In this document: positions 42,132 to 51,535 of the stretch, one piece after another | Layout of the letters: each line of letters begins with the position of its first letter | Numbering within the stretch: position 1 is the stretch's first letter | Assembly: GCF_013114825.1 (NCBI RefSeq) | Contig: NZ_JAAVLX010000014.1 | Coordinates: forward strand, 1-64,000 | Reading direction: 5' to 3' | From: Bradyrhizobium australiense | GTDB lineage: Bacteria; Pseudomonadota; Alphaproteobacteria; Rhizobiales; Xanthobacteraceae | Length of the DNA: 64,000 nt | Position numbers and translations under genes: made by a program | The notes under the pieces: model-generated | What the model was told of the DNA's origin: nothing | Seen by the model: the letters and a program-made list of their open reading frames with translations, nothing else | Database searches by the model: none

Positions 42132-43460
42132 TCATCGCCCGGCTTGACCGCCGGCCAACCTGTCAGTGATGTGTCCGAACAGGTGTCTGCCATGTCTCCG
42201 GGCTAAGCACTTCGCAGGCGATGACGAGCTGTGTCGGTAGAAATCTTCGTTCTCAATCACCCGAATACTGCCGGGATCCAGCAGATGCGCGCCAAAGCCG
42301 CCGCGTGCGAGCTTGCTTGCTGATTGCGGCGAAGCCAGCAGCAATGCGGCCGTCATCGCCAGCGGCACGGCACTCATCCAGTCCGATTGCACCGGCGTGA
42401 GTTCTTCGCTGCTGCCGGCATAAGGCCCGCGCGCTGCAGCGAGATGCAAGCATTGCCTCGCAATGTCGCGCCGCGTGCCGCGCGCCGCACATCCGAGCAA
42501 CGCCTGCATTGCCAGATGCGTGAGCACGCCCTCGCGGCCATCGGGCACCGGAGCCGGCGTCTTGCCCAACGAGATCCGAAGCAAGGCCCGACCAGATCGA
42601 CACCGGAGCGATAGGCATTCATCGGCTCGACCAGCCACGGATTGCAATCAATCAGCAATGGCGCGGAATCGACGTCAGGCATGATGTAGTCAACCGACAG
42701 CGTGCCTTGCCAATCGAACGCCTGGCCGATCCGTTCGACATAAGCGCGAAGGACCGGCCGGCTCACACTCCGCTTGATCGCCTCGGCGCCGCCGACGCCC
42801 GCTGCAAGCTATCGACAGGAATGAAAGCCGCATCCGGCCGCGCAGAACACCGATTGCGCCTTCTCAGTGGTGCCTGCGACGAAATCTTGTACCAGCACCT
42901 CACTGGTAAGCGCATCGCTGTGGTTTGATCATGCAGCGCGCGCATCAGACCGTCCGCGCTGCGCACGAATCAGATGCCGCGGCTTGCGGTGCCGACAGAG
43001 GTTTTCACAACGGCCCGGAAGCGAACCGCGTCGCGCACGCCTTCCGCGGATTTCACGAAGCGCGTCGGCGGCTGCGGCAATCCCAAGCGGTCGAGCAGCC
43101 GGCTGAAACCGGCCTTGCTGTGCGCTTGCCGATAGCTCTCGAAGCTCGGCAGCGCGATCCCGGCGCGGCCTTCGATATGTTGCCCAACCCGCGCAAACAA
43201 GAATCCTGCTCATGCGCGCCAGCAGCACATCGAATTTCCTGCTGGCCAGTCGCTGCTCGATGAAGGCCAGATAACCGGCGGGGTCGTCCCGCAGTCCAGG
43301 GCAGCGATGAAATTTGCGGACGAACCGCGAGAACCGCGACAGGCACCAGGGCGAGGGATCGCAGACCTCGACGTGATGACCCGAAAGACCGAGAATCGTA
43401 ATGGCCTCCCGGGCCGAGGTCGGAGACGAGCACCCGGAGCGGTTTTAAAGGATCAGGCAT
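42132..43460 (-). pseudogene. Degraded ATP-grasp domain protein (multiple frameshifts and a stop)
   Basis: Reading the minus strand from ATG 43460, a coherent ATP-grasp-like protein is recovered only by changing frame several times. LRVLVSDLGP shifts into ITILGLSGHHVEVCDPSPW and FVRKFHRCPGL, then GRAGIALPSFESY, GLPQPPTRFVKSAEGVRD, VLVQDFVAGTTEKAQ, an in-frame TAG at 42809-42811, VLRAYVERIGQAFDWQGTLSVDY, LLIDCNPWLVEPMNAY, and finally another frame with GKTPAPVPDGREGVLTHLAM. No intact frame exceeds 172 codons. The intact parent would be a protein of about 400 residues, of a type resembling carbamoyl-phosphate-synthase-like ATP-grasp ligases. Confidence 0.8.
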
Positions 43461-43563
43461 GCCGGATCGTTGCCGTGCCCCGCGCCTTTGTCTCCCGATT
43501 TAATGGCGCCATTCGTGCGCCCCTGCCCTCCGCCGGGGCAGCCATGCAGCGGCATTCATGGAC

Positions 43564-43602
43564 AAATAACGGCTGGACTATATTTTCGCCGGGCCGTTAT
43601 TT
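43564..43602. promoter_or_regulatory. 10-bp inverted repeat AAATAACGGC-N19-GCCGTTATTT upstream of an MFS gene
   Basis: Perfect arms at 43564-43573 and 43593-43602 flank a TATATTTT-containing spacer, 20 bases before the MFS start codon. The AT-rich dyad in GC-rich DNA looks like an operator overlapping a promoter, or a leader hairpin that would sit near the ribosome site. Confidence 0.5.
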
Positions 43603-43622
43603 ATACAGGGATCTGAGCTGAT

Positions 43623-44837
43623 ATGGTCGACATTCTGGCCGCACCGCAACAAGCCAAAGCGGACACTTCGCTGCGCACGCTTGCTGCGATTTCAGTCGCC
43701 CATTGGGTCAGTCATTTCCATCTCTTCGTGCTGCCGATGCTGTTTCCGTTCCTGAAGGAGCAGTTGGGCGTCGGCTATATCGAGCTCGGCTTCGCGCTCA
43801 CCGTGTTCGGCGTCGTCTCCGGCCTGACACAGGCCCCGATCGGCTATCTCGCCGACCATATCGGCGCGCGAAAAGTGCTGCTGATCGGCCTCACCGTCGG
43901 CGGGCTCGCGCTGATCATGCTCGGCCTGCATCTGAGCTACGTTTCGCTGATCGTCAGCGCCGCTCTGCTTGGCCTTGCCAACAGCGTTTATCACCCCTGC
44001 GACTATGCGATCTTGTCGACGCATATGGATGAAGCGCGGATGGGCCGCGCGTTTTCGGTCCATACCTTTGCAGGCTTCCTTGGCGGCGCAGTGGCGCCGG
44101 CGATCATGGCGGCATTGGTGGCGACCGTCGGCGGGCTGGGCGCGTTGATCGCGGCCGGCGCGGTCGGCCCGGCGGTGGCGCTGCTGTTGATCGCGGTCAG
44201 AATTCCCGATGCGAGCTCGGCCGATCGCAAGGCCGACGACTCTACAGCGCCGCAGCAGAGCATCGTGACTCCCGCCATCATCGTACTGACGATCTTTTTC
44301 ATGCTGCTCGGCCTGTCCAATGCCGGCATCAGCAATTTCGGCGTGGTGGCGCTGATCAGCGGTTATGGCGTGACGTTTTCGGCGGCCAACATCGCGCTGA
44401 CCGCCTATCTCGGCGCCAGCGCCGCCGGCGTGCTGGCCGGCGGCTATCTCGCCGATCGCACCAAGCGCCACGGCAATGTCGCAGCCGCCTGCTTTGCGAT
44501 CAACGCCGTCATCATAACGGTCATTGCAACGATCAATTTGCCGTCGGTGCTGCTGATCGCCGCAATGGGACTGGCCGGGTTCCTCGGCGGCGCCATCGCT
44601 CCCTCGCGCGACATGCTGGTCCGCAATGCAGCCCCGGCGGGCGCTGCGGGCCGCGCTTTTGGCATCGTCTCCACCGGCTTCAATTTCAGCGGCATTCTCT
44701 CTCCTCTGTTGTTCGGCTGGATCATGGACCAGAGCCTGCCGCATTGGGTGTTCGGCGCGTCCGTGGCCTTTATGGTGCTGACGGTCCTGCTGGCGCTGGT
44801 GACCGACCGCAAGCCTGCGGAACCCGTCACAACGTAA
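43623..44837 (+). CDS. MFS transporter (FSR-like branch)
   Basis: The 404-residue protein has twelve predicted helices. Helix 1 has SVAHWVSHFHLFVLPMLFPFL, loop 2-3 has GYLADHIGARKVLL, and helix 4 has ANSVYHPCDYAILSTHM, a motif style typical of fosmidomycin-resistance-type carriers. It probably exports or imports a small metabolite; substrate not determinable. It is followed 101 bases later by the amidohydrolase gene on the same strand. Confidence 0.88.
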   Translation: MVDILAAPQQAKADTSLRTLAAISVAHWVSHFHLFVLPMLFPFLKEQLGVGYIELGFALTVFGVVSGLTQAPIGYLADHIGARKVLLIGLTVGGLALIMLGLHLSYVSLIVSAALLGLANSVYHPCDYAILSTHMDEARMGRAFSVHTFAGFLGGAVAPAIMAALVATVGGLGALIAAGAVGPAVALLLIAVRIPDASSADRKADDSTAPQQSIVTPAIIVLTIFFMLLGLSNAGISNFGVVALISGYGVTFSAANIALTAYLGASAAGVLAGGYLADRTKRHGNVAAACFAINAVIITVIATINLPSVLLIAAMGLAGFLGGAIAPSRDMLVRNAAPAGAAGRAFGIVSTGFNFSGILSPLLFGWIMDQSLPHWVFGASVAFMVLTVLLALVTDRKPAEPVTT

Positions 44838-44938
44838 CGGAGTCGGCGATGCATTCCTGAGCCTCATCCCCGGCGGTTGACAGCGTCTGATGGCGCCGGA
44901 TGATGCGTCAACAAAAACCAGATACCGGGATGGAAGCC

Positions 44939-46681
44939 ATGACCTCGACCCCCGACCTCGTGATCCGCGGCGGCACCATTGCCGATGGCAAGGGTGGCGA
45001 ATTGTTCGAAGCCGATGTTGCGATCACGGGCGGCCGCATCACCGAAGTCGGCAAGGTTGCCGCGAAGGGCAAGGAAGAAATCGACGCCCGGGGCAAACTG
45101 GTCACGCCGGGCTTTGTCGACATCCACACCCATTATGACGGCCAGGTCACCTGGAGCCAGGACATCACGCCCTCCTCGCAGAACGGCGTCACGTCAGCGA
45201 TCATGGGCAATTGCGGCGTCGGTTTCGCGCCATGCCGTCCGGCCGACCATGTCCGGTTGATCCAACTGATGGAAGGCGTCGAGGATATCCCCGAGCCGGT
45301 GCTGAGCGCCGGCATTCCATGGGCCTGGGAGAGCTTTCCGGACTACATGGAGTGGCTGTCGAAGAGAAGCTTCGACATGGATATCGGCGCGCAACTGCCG
45401 CACGCGGCCTTGCGCGTCTATGTGATGGGCGAGCGCGGCGCGCGCCGCGATCCGTCGACGCCGGAGGACAACAGGGCGATGGCGGCCTTGGCTGCTGATG
45501 CCGTGCGCGCCGGCGCGCTCGGCTTCTCGACCTCGCGCACGCTGAACCATCGCACCTCGACCGGCGATTTCACGCCGACCTTGAAAGCCGGCGAGGACGA
45601 GTTGACCGCCATCGCGGCGGCGATGCATGCGCAGGGCCGCAGCGTGTTGCAATTCGTGCTCGATCTCTCCACCATCGACGAAGACCTGCCAATGATGCTG
45701 CGGGTCGCCGAGAACACCAAAATCCCGGTGTCGTTCTCGATCACCCAGAACGACAAGGCGCCGCAGCGTTGGCGCCAGACGCTCGACACCATCAGAGAGG
45801 CCTCAGTGCGCGGCCTGTCGGTTACGGCGCAGATCGCCGCCCGCCCAGTCGGACTGATGCTCGGGCTGGAATTGTCGCGCAACCCGTTCCAAACACATCC
45901 AAGCTACCAGGCGATCGCGCATTTGCCGCTCACTGAACGCCTTGCCCGCCTGCGTCAGTCGGACGTGCGCAAAGCGATCCTGAGCGAGCACGCGACCGCG
46001 ACCGACGACCCGCTGTTCTTCCGGCCGAACTACGACAAGATGTACCTGCTCGGTAATCCCCCTGACTACGAGCAGCCGCCGGAAAATACGCTGGGCGCGC
46101 AAGCGAAGCGCCAAGGCCGGCAGCCGGAAGAACTCGCCTATGATGCGATGCTGACGGACGAAGGCCGCGGCATGCTCTATGTGCCGTTCCTCAATTATGC
46201 CGACGGCAATCTCGATGCGACACGTGAGATGCTGCGCGATCCCAATGCAGTGCCGGGGCTCTCCGACGGCGGCGCGCATTGCGGCATCATCTGCGACGCC
46301 AGCTTCCCGACCTATCTCCTGACGCACTGGACGCGCGACCGCACCCGCGGCGAGAAACTGTCGATCCCGTTCGTGGTATCAGCGCAGTCGCGCAAGACCG
46401 CGCTCTCGGTCGGCCTCTACGACCGCGGCGTGATCGCGCCCGGCTTCAAGGCCGACGTCAACGTGATCGACTACGACCGCCTGCATCTGCATCCGCCGAA
46501 GGTGCATTACGACCTGCCGGTCGGCGGCCGCCGCCTGATGCAGCAGGTCGACGGCTACGACGCCACCATTGTGTCAGGCGTCATCACGCAGCGCGCCGGC
46601 AAAGCCACCGGCGCCCGCCCGGGCAAGCTGGTGCGCGGCGCGCAAGGAAGTAAGCCGCAGTTCGACGCGGCCGCGAGTTAG
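44939..46681 (+). CDS. D-aminoacylase / N-acyl-D-amino-acid deacylase family amidohydrolase
   Basis: The protein of about 580 residues is an amidohydrolase of the D-aminoacylase group. The N-terminal beta-sandwich (DLVIRGGTIADGKGGELFEADVAI) leads into the metal-binding GFVDIHTHYDGQVTW, then SAIMGNCGVGFAPCRP, in which the Cys of GNCGVGFAP is a metal ligand in D-aminoacylases. LSDGGAHCGIICDASFPTYLL is followed by the C-terminal sandwich GVIAPGFKADVNVIDYDRL. It cleaves an N-acyl or related amide; the substrate is unknown. GGATGGAAG supports ATG 44939, with in-frame ATGs at 44930 and 44900 as alternatives. Confidence 0.9.
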   Translation: MTSTPDLVIRGGTIADGKGGELFEADVAITGGRITEVGKVAAKGKEEIDARGKLVTPGFVDIHTHYDGQVTWSQDITPSSQNGVTSAIMGNCGVGFAPCRPADHVRLIQLMEGVEDIPEPVLSAGIPWAWESFPDYMEWLSKRSFDMDIGAQLPHAALRVYVMGERGARRDPSTPEDNRAMAALAADAVRAGALGFSTSRTLNHRTSTGDFTPTLKAGEDELTAIAAAMHAQGRSVLQFVLDLSTIDEDLPMMLRVAENTKIPVSFSITQNDKAPQRWRQTLDTIREASVRGLSVTAQIAARPVGLMLGLELSRNPFQTHPSYQAIAHLPLTERLARLRQSDVRKAILSEHATATDDPLFFRPNYDKMYLLGNPPDYEQPPENTLGAQAKRQGRQPEELAYDAMLTDEGRGMLYVPFLNYADGNLDATREMLRDPNAVPGLSDGGAHCGIICDASFPTYLLTHWTRDRTRGEKLSIPFVVSAQSRKTALSVGLYDRGVIAPGFKADVNVIDYDRLHLHPPKVHYDLPVGGRRLMQQVDGYDATIVSGVITQRAGKATGARPGKLVRGAQGSKPQFDAAAS

Positions 46682-46707
46682 GACGGAACTGCTTCAATAT
46701 ACGTGGT

Positions 46708-46828
46708 GTCGTCCCTGCGAACGCAGGGACCCATACGCTGCGGCCGATCGTTCATGGCGAAGTGGCAGACGCCTCGCTTAGGCAATCAGCATTCGTGGTT
46801 ATGGGTCCCTGCGTTCGCAGGGACGACG
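46708..46828. repeat. CGTCGTCCCTGCG-family compound palindrome, copy 1
   Basis: Outer arms GTCGTCCCTGCGAACGCAGGGAC (read from 46708) and its mate ending CGCAGGGACGACGG are each internally palindromic. It lies between convergent genes. Related elements are at 18151-18180 and 53056-53190. Confidence 0.85.
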
Positions 46829-46845
46829 GATGATTCGTTGTTGCC

Positions 46846-48132
46846 TCACGCGAACTTCGGCTGTGCCGCTGCTTGCGCCATCAGCCTTGCGCGTTCCGTG
46901 TTCGGCCACAGCAGCAGCAGTCCGAGCAACCCCGACGCCGCCATGATCACGGCGTTGATGGTGAAACCGGTCATGTAGCCGTCGAGCGGCACCGCCGCAT
47001 TCTGGATCACGACGCCCATGACCGAGGGCGCAATCATCCCCGCCAGCGTATAGATTGCGCCATAGATGGCGAGCACGGCGCCGCGCTGCTGCACCGGCGT
47101 GAATTCGCCGAGCATCGGCGGGCAGACCACATAGATCGAGCCGCAGAGCCCGGAGCCAACCACCAGGAACGCGATCTGCAGCCCCGCGCCGTTGACATGC
47201 GGCAACACGGCAAGAATCAGCCCACCGACGATCAGCGGCACCGAGCCGAGCACGCCGCGCGCACCGCGTGTCGTATAGCCCCGCGTCAGCATCACCTGCG
47301 AAATCCAGCCCGTCAGCAGCACGACCGTCGCGCCGAACACCCAGGGCAGCACCGAAATCCAGCCCGCATCCTTTTGCGAGAAGCCCAGCCCCTTGACGAT
47401 GAACGGCGTGAACCAGGTCAAGCCGAGCGACAGCGCCCAATAGGCGCCAAAGGTCGCCGCGCAGCAGCCGATGAATGTCCGCGAGGTCAGGAGCTGAAGA
47501 TAGGGAACGCGCGGGTCGGCCGCCGCCATTTCGACCGTGTGCACCAGCGGCCCTTCTTTGCCCATCACCAGCCACGCTGCCGTCCACATCAGGCCGACCA
47601 CGCCGAGCGCGCCGAAGGCGTAGTGCCAGCTATGATTGACAATGATCCAGTTCAGCGCCGGCACCGCGAGGATTACGCCGAAAGCCGAACCCTGCGAGAG
47701 AATGGCGGTCGGCAGCGTCCGCTTCTCGTCGGGAAACCATTTGTAGACCGCATGCGCCGCCACCGAAAACGCCGGCCCCTCGCCGGCGCCGAGGATGATG
47801 CGGCAGATCACCAGCGTTGTGAAGCCGACGGTGCCGACCATCGGAAACTGCGCCACCGACCAGATCACCGCCATCGCGAGCAGCACCCAGCGGGTATCGA
47901 CGCGATTGACGATGAAACCGACGACGATGGCCGAGATGGAAAACAGGAAAAAGAACGAGGAGCCGAGAAAGCCGAACTGTTCCGGCGAGAGCTTCAGCTC
48001 ATCCATGATCGGGGCACCGGCTAGGCCGACCACGATCTTGTCCGCAAAGTTCACCAGCATGAACAGAAACAGCAGGAAGGTGATTTTCCAGGCGCCCTTG
48101 GGCGTCGCCTTGGGCGTCGGTTGCGCGGTCAT
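46846..48132 (-). CDS. MFS transporter (anion:cation symporter-like)
   Basis: The protein of about 428 residues has twelve predicted helices, with FLLFLFMLVNFADKIVVGLAG in helix 1, GFIVNRVDTRWVLLAMAVIWS, and RIILGAGEGPAFSVAAHAVYKWFP in the helix 4 region, the pattern of the ACS family (organic anion uptake). ATG 48132 follows GGGGAAACC. The longer open frame to 48282 adds an unlikely N-terminus. It is divergent from the ABC exporter operon. Confidence 0.88.
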   Translation of the reverse strand: MTAQPTPKATPKGAWKITFLLFLFMLVNFADKIVVGLAGAPIMDELKLSPEQFGFLGSSFFFLFSISAIVVGFIVNRVDTRWVLLAMAVIWSVAQFPMVGTVGFTTLVICRIILGAGEGPAFSVAAHAVYKWFPDEKRTLPTAILSQGSAFGVILAVPALNWIIVNHSWHYAFGALGVVGLMWTAAWLVMGKEGPLVHTVEMAAADPRVPYLQLLTSRTFIGCCAATFGAYWALSLGLTWFTPFIVKGLGFSQKDAGWISVLPWVFGATVVLLTGWISQVMLTRGYTTRGARGVLGSVPLIVGGLILAVLPHVNGAGLQIAFLVVGSGLCGSIYVVCPPMLGEFTPVQQRGAVLAIYGAIYTLAGMIAPSVMGVVIQNAAVPLDGYMTGFTINAVIMAASGLLGLLLLWPNTERARLMAQAAAQPKFA

Positions 48133-48389
48133 GGCTGGTTTCCCCGTCTTGGCTGGCTCTGTAGCATCGGCCGGTTCCAATGCTACAAGGGGGCTTGCAG
48201 GCAAGGCAACCGGGATTTTTCCGCAAATGCCCGCCGCGCAACTGCCGGCTGGTGCGGCAGGCGCGCACCACAACCGGATCACGATCGCGTCGCGGCGCGA
48301 TTGAGGCCGTGATCGGGGACGTGCGCCCTGATATGTTGGATGCCATCACGTCGGGGGATTTTCATGGTCAGATCGGTCCATCGTCGCGC

Positions 48390-49076
48390 ATGACCAAAGG
48401 CAATCCCAGCGTAACCGGCCCCGTGCTTCACGTAGCCGGCCTGACCAAGAGCTACCGCACCGCCGGCGAAGAGATCGCAGTGCTGCGCGGGGTGAACCTG
48501 ACAGTCGCTGTCGGCGAGAGCGTCGCGCTCACCGGCGAATCCGGCAGCGGCAAGAGCACGCTGTTGCACCTGATCGCCGGTCTCGAGGCAGCCGATGGCG
48601 GCGAGATCAAGTTGGCGGATGCATCCGTCGCCGAACTCAGCGATGCCGACCGGGCGGAAATGCGCCGCGACCGGCTCGGCCTGGTGTTTCAGCAATTCAA
48701 CCTGATCCCGAGCCTCACCGTGGAAGACAACCTCGGTTTCCAGTCACGCATCGCCGGCCGTCACGATGCGGCCTGGCACCACGAACTGGTGGAGCGGCTC
48801 GGGCTCGGCCGTTTCCTGAAACGCTATCCCGAGCAATTGTCCGGCGGCCAGCAACAACGCGTCGCGATCGGCCGGGCACTGGCGGTCAAGCCGTTATTGC
48901 TGCTCGCAGACGAGCCGACCGGCAATCTCGACGAGGATACCGCGGACGAGGTGCTGGCGCTCGCGCGCGATCTGGTGACGCGCAGCGGCTGCGGCTTTCT
49001 GATGGTGACGCACAGCACGCGGCTCGCCGCAACGCTCGACCGCCAGGTCAACCTCCATGCCGGGGTGATCGCGTGA
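48390..49076 (+). CDS. ABC transporter ATP-binding protein (LolD/MacB type)
   Basis: The protein of about 228 residues has Walker A GESGSGKSTLL, Q-loop VFQQFNLIPSLTVEDN, signature LSGGQQQRVAIGRAL, Walker B LLLADEPTGNLDE and switch His in MVTHSTRLA. The SGSGKST plus DEPTGNLD combination is characteristic of the LolD/FtsE/MacB group that works with FtsX-type permeases, here encoded immediately downstream with a 4-base overlap. ATG 48390 is the first in-frame start beside conserved sequence. Confidence 0.92.
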   Translation: MTKGNPSVTGPVLHVAGLTKSYRTAGEEIAVLRGVNLTVAVGESVALTGESGSGKSTLLHLIAGLEAADGGEIKLADASVAELSDADRAEMRRDRLGLVFQQFNLIPSLTVEDNLGFQSRIAGRHDAAWHHELVERLGLGRFLKRYPEQLSGGQQQRVAIGRALAVKPLLLLADEPTGNLDEDTADEVLALARDLVTRSGCGFLMVTHSTRLAATLDRQVNLHAGVIA

Positions 49077-51535
49077 AACGCGCGCTGTGGACACTGGCCG
49101 TGCTGCTCAGCCACTGGCGCCGGCATCCGACGCAGTTGGCGACCTTGCTGATCGGGTTGATCTCGGCGACCGCGCTATGGAGCGGCGTGCAGGCGCTCAA
49201 TCAGCAGGCGCGCACCTCTTACGATCGCGCTGCCGCCACCTTTGGTGGCACTCGCACCGCCATGCTGGTCGCCCGCAACGGCGCGACCTTTCCGCAAAAA
49301 CTCTTTGTCGAGTTACGCCGCGCCGGCTGGCCGGTCTCCCCGGTGCTGGAAGGCCGCATCCAGATCGAGGGACGATCGTTCCGGCTATTGGGTATCGAGC
49401 CGGTCACACTGCCCGCCGAAGTCGGCAATGCGCCGACAATCGGCAAAGCCAGCCTGCAATCCTTCATGACGCCGCCAGGCGAGATGCTGGTGGCGCCGGA
49501 AACGCTTTCCGACCTCAAGCTGGCCGAGGGCGCGCGCCCAGAAGGCGATGGCGGCGCGCCGCTGCCGCCGCTTCGCGTGCAGCCGAATCTGGTGCCTGGC
49601 GTCCTGGTCGTCGACATCGGCATTGCGCAAAGCCTATTGAAAATGCCCGATCAGCTCTCGCGCCTCCTGATCGGCAAGGCGACAGGCAAGCATCCGACGC
49701 TCGAAAGTGTTGTCGGCGACAAGCTTCGCCTGGTCGAATCGGATGCGGAAACCGATCTCGAACGCCTGACCGACAGTTTTCACCTGAACCTGACCGCATT
49801 CGGGCTGCTGTCGTTCTTTGTCGGCCTGTTCATCGTCAATTCCGCGATCGGGCTCGCCTTCGAACAGCGGCTGCCGACCTTGCGCACCTTGCGCGCCTGC
49901 GGCGTCTCAGCGCGGATGCTGAACGCCGTACTGGTGCTCGAATTGGTATCGCTCGCCCTGATCGCGGGGCTGATCGGACTCGTGTGCGGTTACTTCATCG
50001 CCGGAGCGCTGCTGCCTGACGTCGCGGCCTCGCTCCGCGGGCTCTATGGCGCGCAGATTCCGGGACACCTGACGCTCAAACCGCAATGGTGGATCGCGGG
50101 CATCGCCATCAGCATTCTTGGCGCGCTCGCTGCAGCCACCACGAGCCTGACCAAGGCGCTGCGGCTGCCGCTGCTCGCCACCGCCCAACCGTTTGCCTGG
50201 CAACAGGCGCAGCGGCGCTGGCTGACCTATCAGAGCGCACTGGCGCTCGCGGCGTTTGCCGCGGCTGGCGGCTTTTTGTGGTTTGGCGATTCTCTGATTT
50301 CGGGCTTTGCCGTGCTCGCTGCGTTGATGCTCGGCGCAGCGCTGATCCTGCCGATGTTTCTGGAACTCGTGCTGTCGTTTGGTCAGCGTCGTGCGCGAGC
50401 GCCGCTCGGCATCTGGTTCTGGGCCGATAGCCGCCAGCAATTGTCGGGATTGTCGCTCGCCCTGATGGCGCTGTTACTTGCGTTGGCGGTGAATGTCGGC
50501 GTGTCCACCATGGTCGAAAGTTTCTCCCGCACCTTCCTGGTCTGGCTCGATGGGCGGCTGGCGGCAGACGTTTATGTCAACGCCACCAACGACGCACAGG
50601 CACACGAGATCAAGGCGTGGCTGCGCGAACGGCCAGAGGTCAAGGCGATCTTGCCCGGCGGCCGCGCCGATACGCAACTGGCAGGCGCACCGCTCGAAGT
50701 GCTGGGCCTGCCCGATCACGCCACCTACCGCGAAAACTGGCCGCTGCTGCAATCGACTGAGGATGCCTGGCGGAGGCTGCGTCCGGGCGATGCGGCGCTC
50801 GTCAGCGAACAACTGGCGCGGCGGCTGCACCTCTCTGTCGGCACTCGCATCGAAGTGCCCGCGTCGGGCGGAAACTGGGCGCTCGACGTGGTCGGCATCT
50901 ACGCCGATTACGGCAACCCCAAGGGCCAGATCGCGGTGAACTTCGCCGCGCTGACGCGGCGCTTTCCGGAAATCCCGCTGACGCGCATGGGATTGCGCGT
51001 CGACTCGCCAAAGATCCCGGCGCTGATTTCTGCCTTGCAGGAAAAATTTGGCCTCGACGACCGCAACATCGCCGATCAGGCGACGATGAAGGCGGAATCG
51101 ACGCGGATCTTCAACCGCACTTTCTCGGTCACGGCGGCGCTGAACGCGTTCACGCTCGGGGTCGCCGGCGTTGCGCTGTTAACGAGCCTCTTGACGCTTG
51201 CCAACTCCCGCCTGCCGCAACTGGCCCCGTTATGGGCGATCGGCATCACACGGCGGCGGCTCGCGGCAATCGAACTCTTGAAGACGGTGTCGGTGGCGCT
51301 GATCACTACCATTTTTGCGCTTCCGCTGGGTCTGCTGGTCGCGTGGTGCCTGCTCGCGATCGTCAACGTCAAGGCGTTCGGCTGGCGGTTGCCGTTTCAA
51401 ATCTTTCCGTTGCAACTGCTATGGCTTACCGGCGTCGCGATGGCGGCTGCGGTTGCGGCTTCCGCGCTCCCCGTCATCAGGCTGGCGCGCATGCAACCAG
51501 CCAGCCTGATCAGGATCTTCGCCAATGAACGGTAG
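49073..51535 (+). CDS. FtsX-type ABC transporter permease (AttF/G-like, fused double unit)
   Basis: The 820-residue membrane protein has two FtsX-like units. The first helix is at about 20-40, followed by a large extracytoplasmic domain and a helix cluster at about 235-450. A second extracytoplasmic domain spans about 480-650, with three C-terminal helices (FTLGVAGVALLTSLLTLANS, ISTTIFALPLGLLVAWCLL-like, LTGVAMAAAVAASALPVIRLARM). It would act as a mechanotransmitting exporter or lipid/lipoprotein handler with the upstream ATPase. It overlaps both the upstream and the downstream gene. Confidence 0.9.
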   Translation: MKRALWTLAVLLSHWRRHPTQLATLLIGLISATALWSGVQALNQQARTSYDRAAATFGGTRTAMLVARNGATFPQKLFVELRRAGWPVSPVLEGRIQIEGRSFRLLGIEPVTLPAEVGNAPTIGKASLQSFMTPPGEMLVAPETLSDLKLAEGARPEGDGGAPLPPLRVQPNLVPGVLVVDIGIAQSLLKMPDQLSRLLIGKATGKHPTLESVVGDKLRLVESDAETDLERLTDSFHLNLTAFGLLSFFVGLFIVNSAIGLAFEQRLPTLRTLRACGVSARMLNAVLVLELVSLALIAGLIGLVCGYFIAGALLPDVAASLRGLYGAQIPGHLTLKPQWWIAGIAISILGALAAATTSLTKALRLPLLATAQPFAWQQAQRRWLTYQSALALAAFAAAGGFLWFGDSLISGFAVLAALMLGAALILPMFLELVLSFGQRRARAPLGIWFWADSRQQLSGLSLALMALLLALAVNVGVSTMVESFSRTFLVWLDGRLAADVYVNATNDAQAHEIKAWLRERPEVKAILPGGRADTQLAGAPLEVLGLPDHATYRENWPLLQSTEDAWRRLRPGDAALVSEQLARRLHLSVGTRIEVPASGGNWALDVVGIYADYGNPKGQIAVNFAALTRRFPEIPLTRMGLRVDSPKIPALISALQEKFGLDDRNIADQATMKAESTRIFNRTFSVTAALNAFTLGVAGVALLTSLLTLANSRLPQLAPLWAIGITRRRLAAIELLKTVSVALITTIFALPLGLLVAWCLLAIVNVKAFGWRLPFQIFPLQLLWLTGVAMAAAVAASALPVIRLARMQPASLIRIFANER

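Noticed and set aside
46873..48024. 383-codon plus-strand ORF opposite an MFS gene
   Set aside because: His/Arg/Asp-rich shadow of a conserved transporter on the minus strand.
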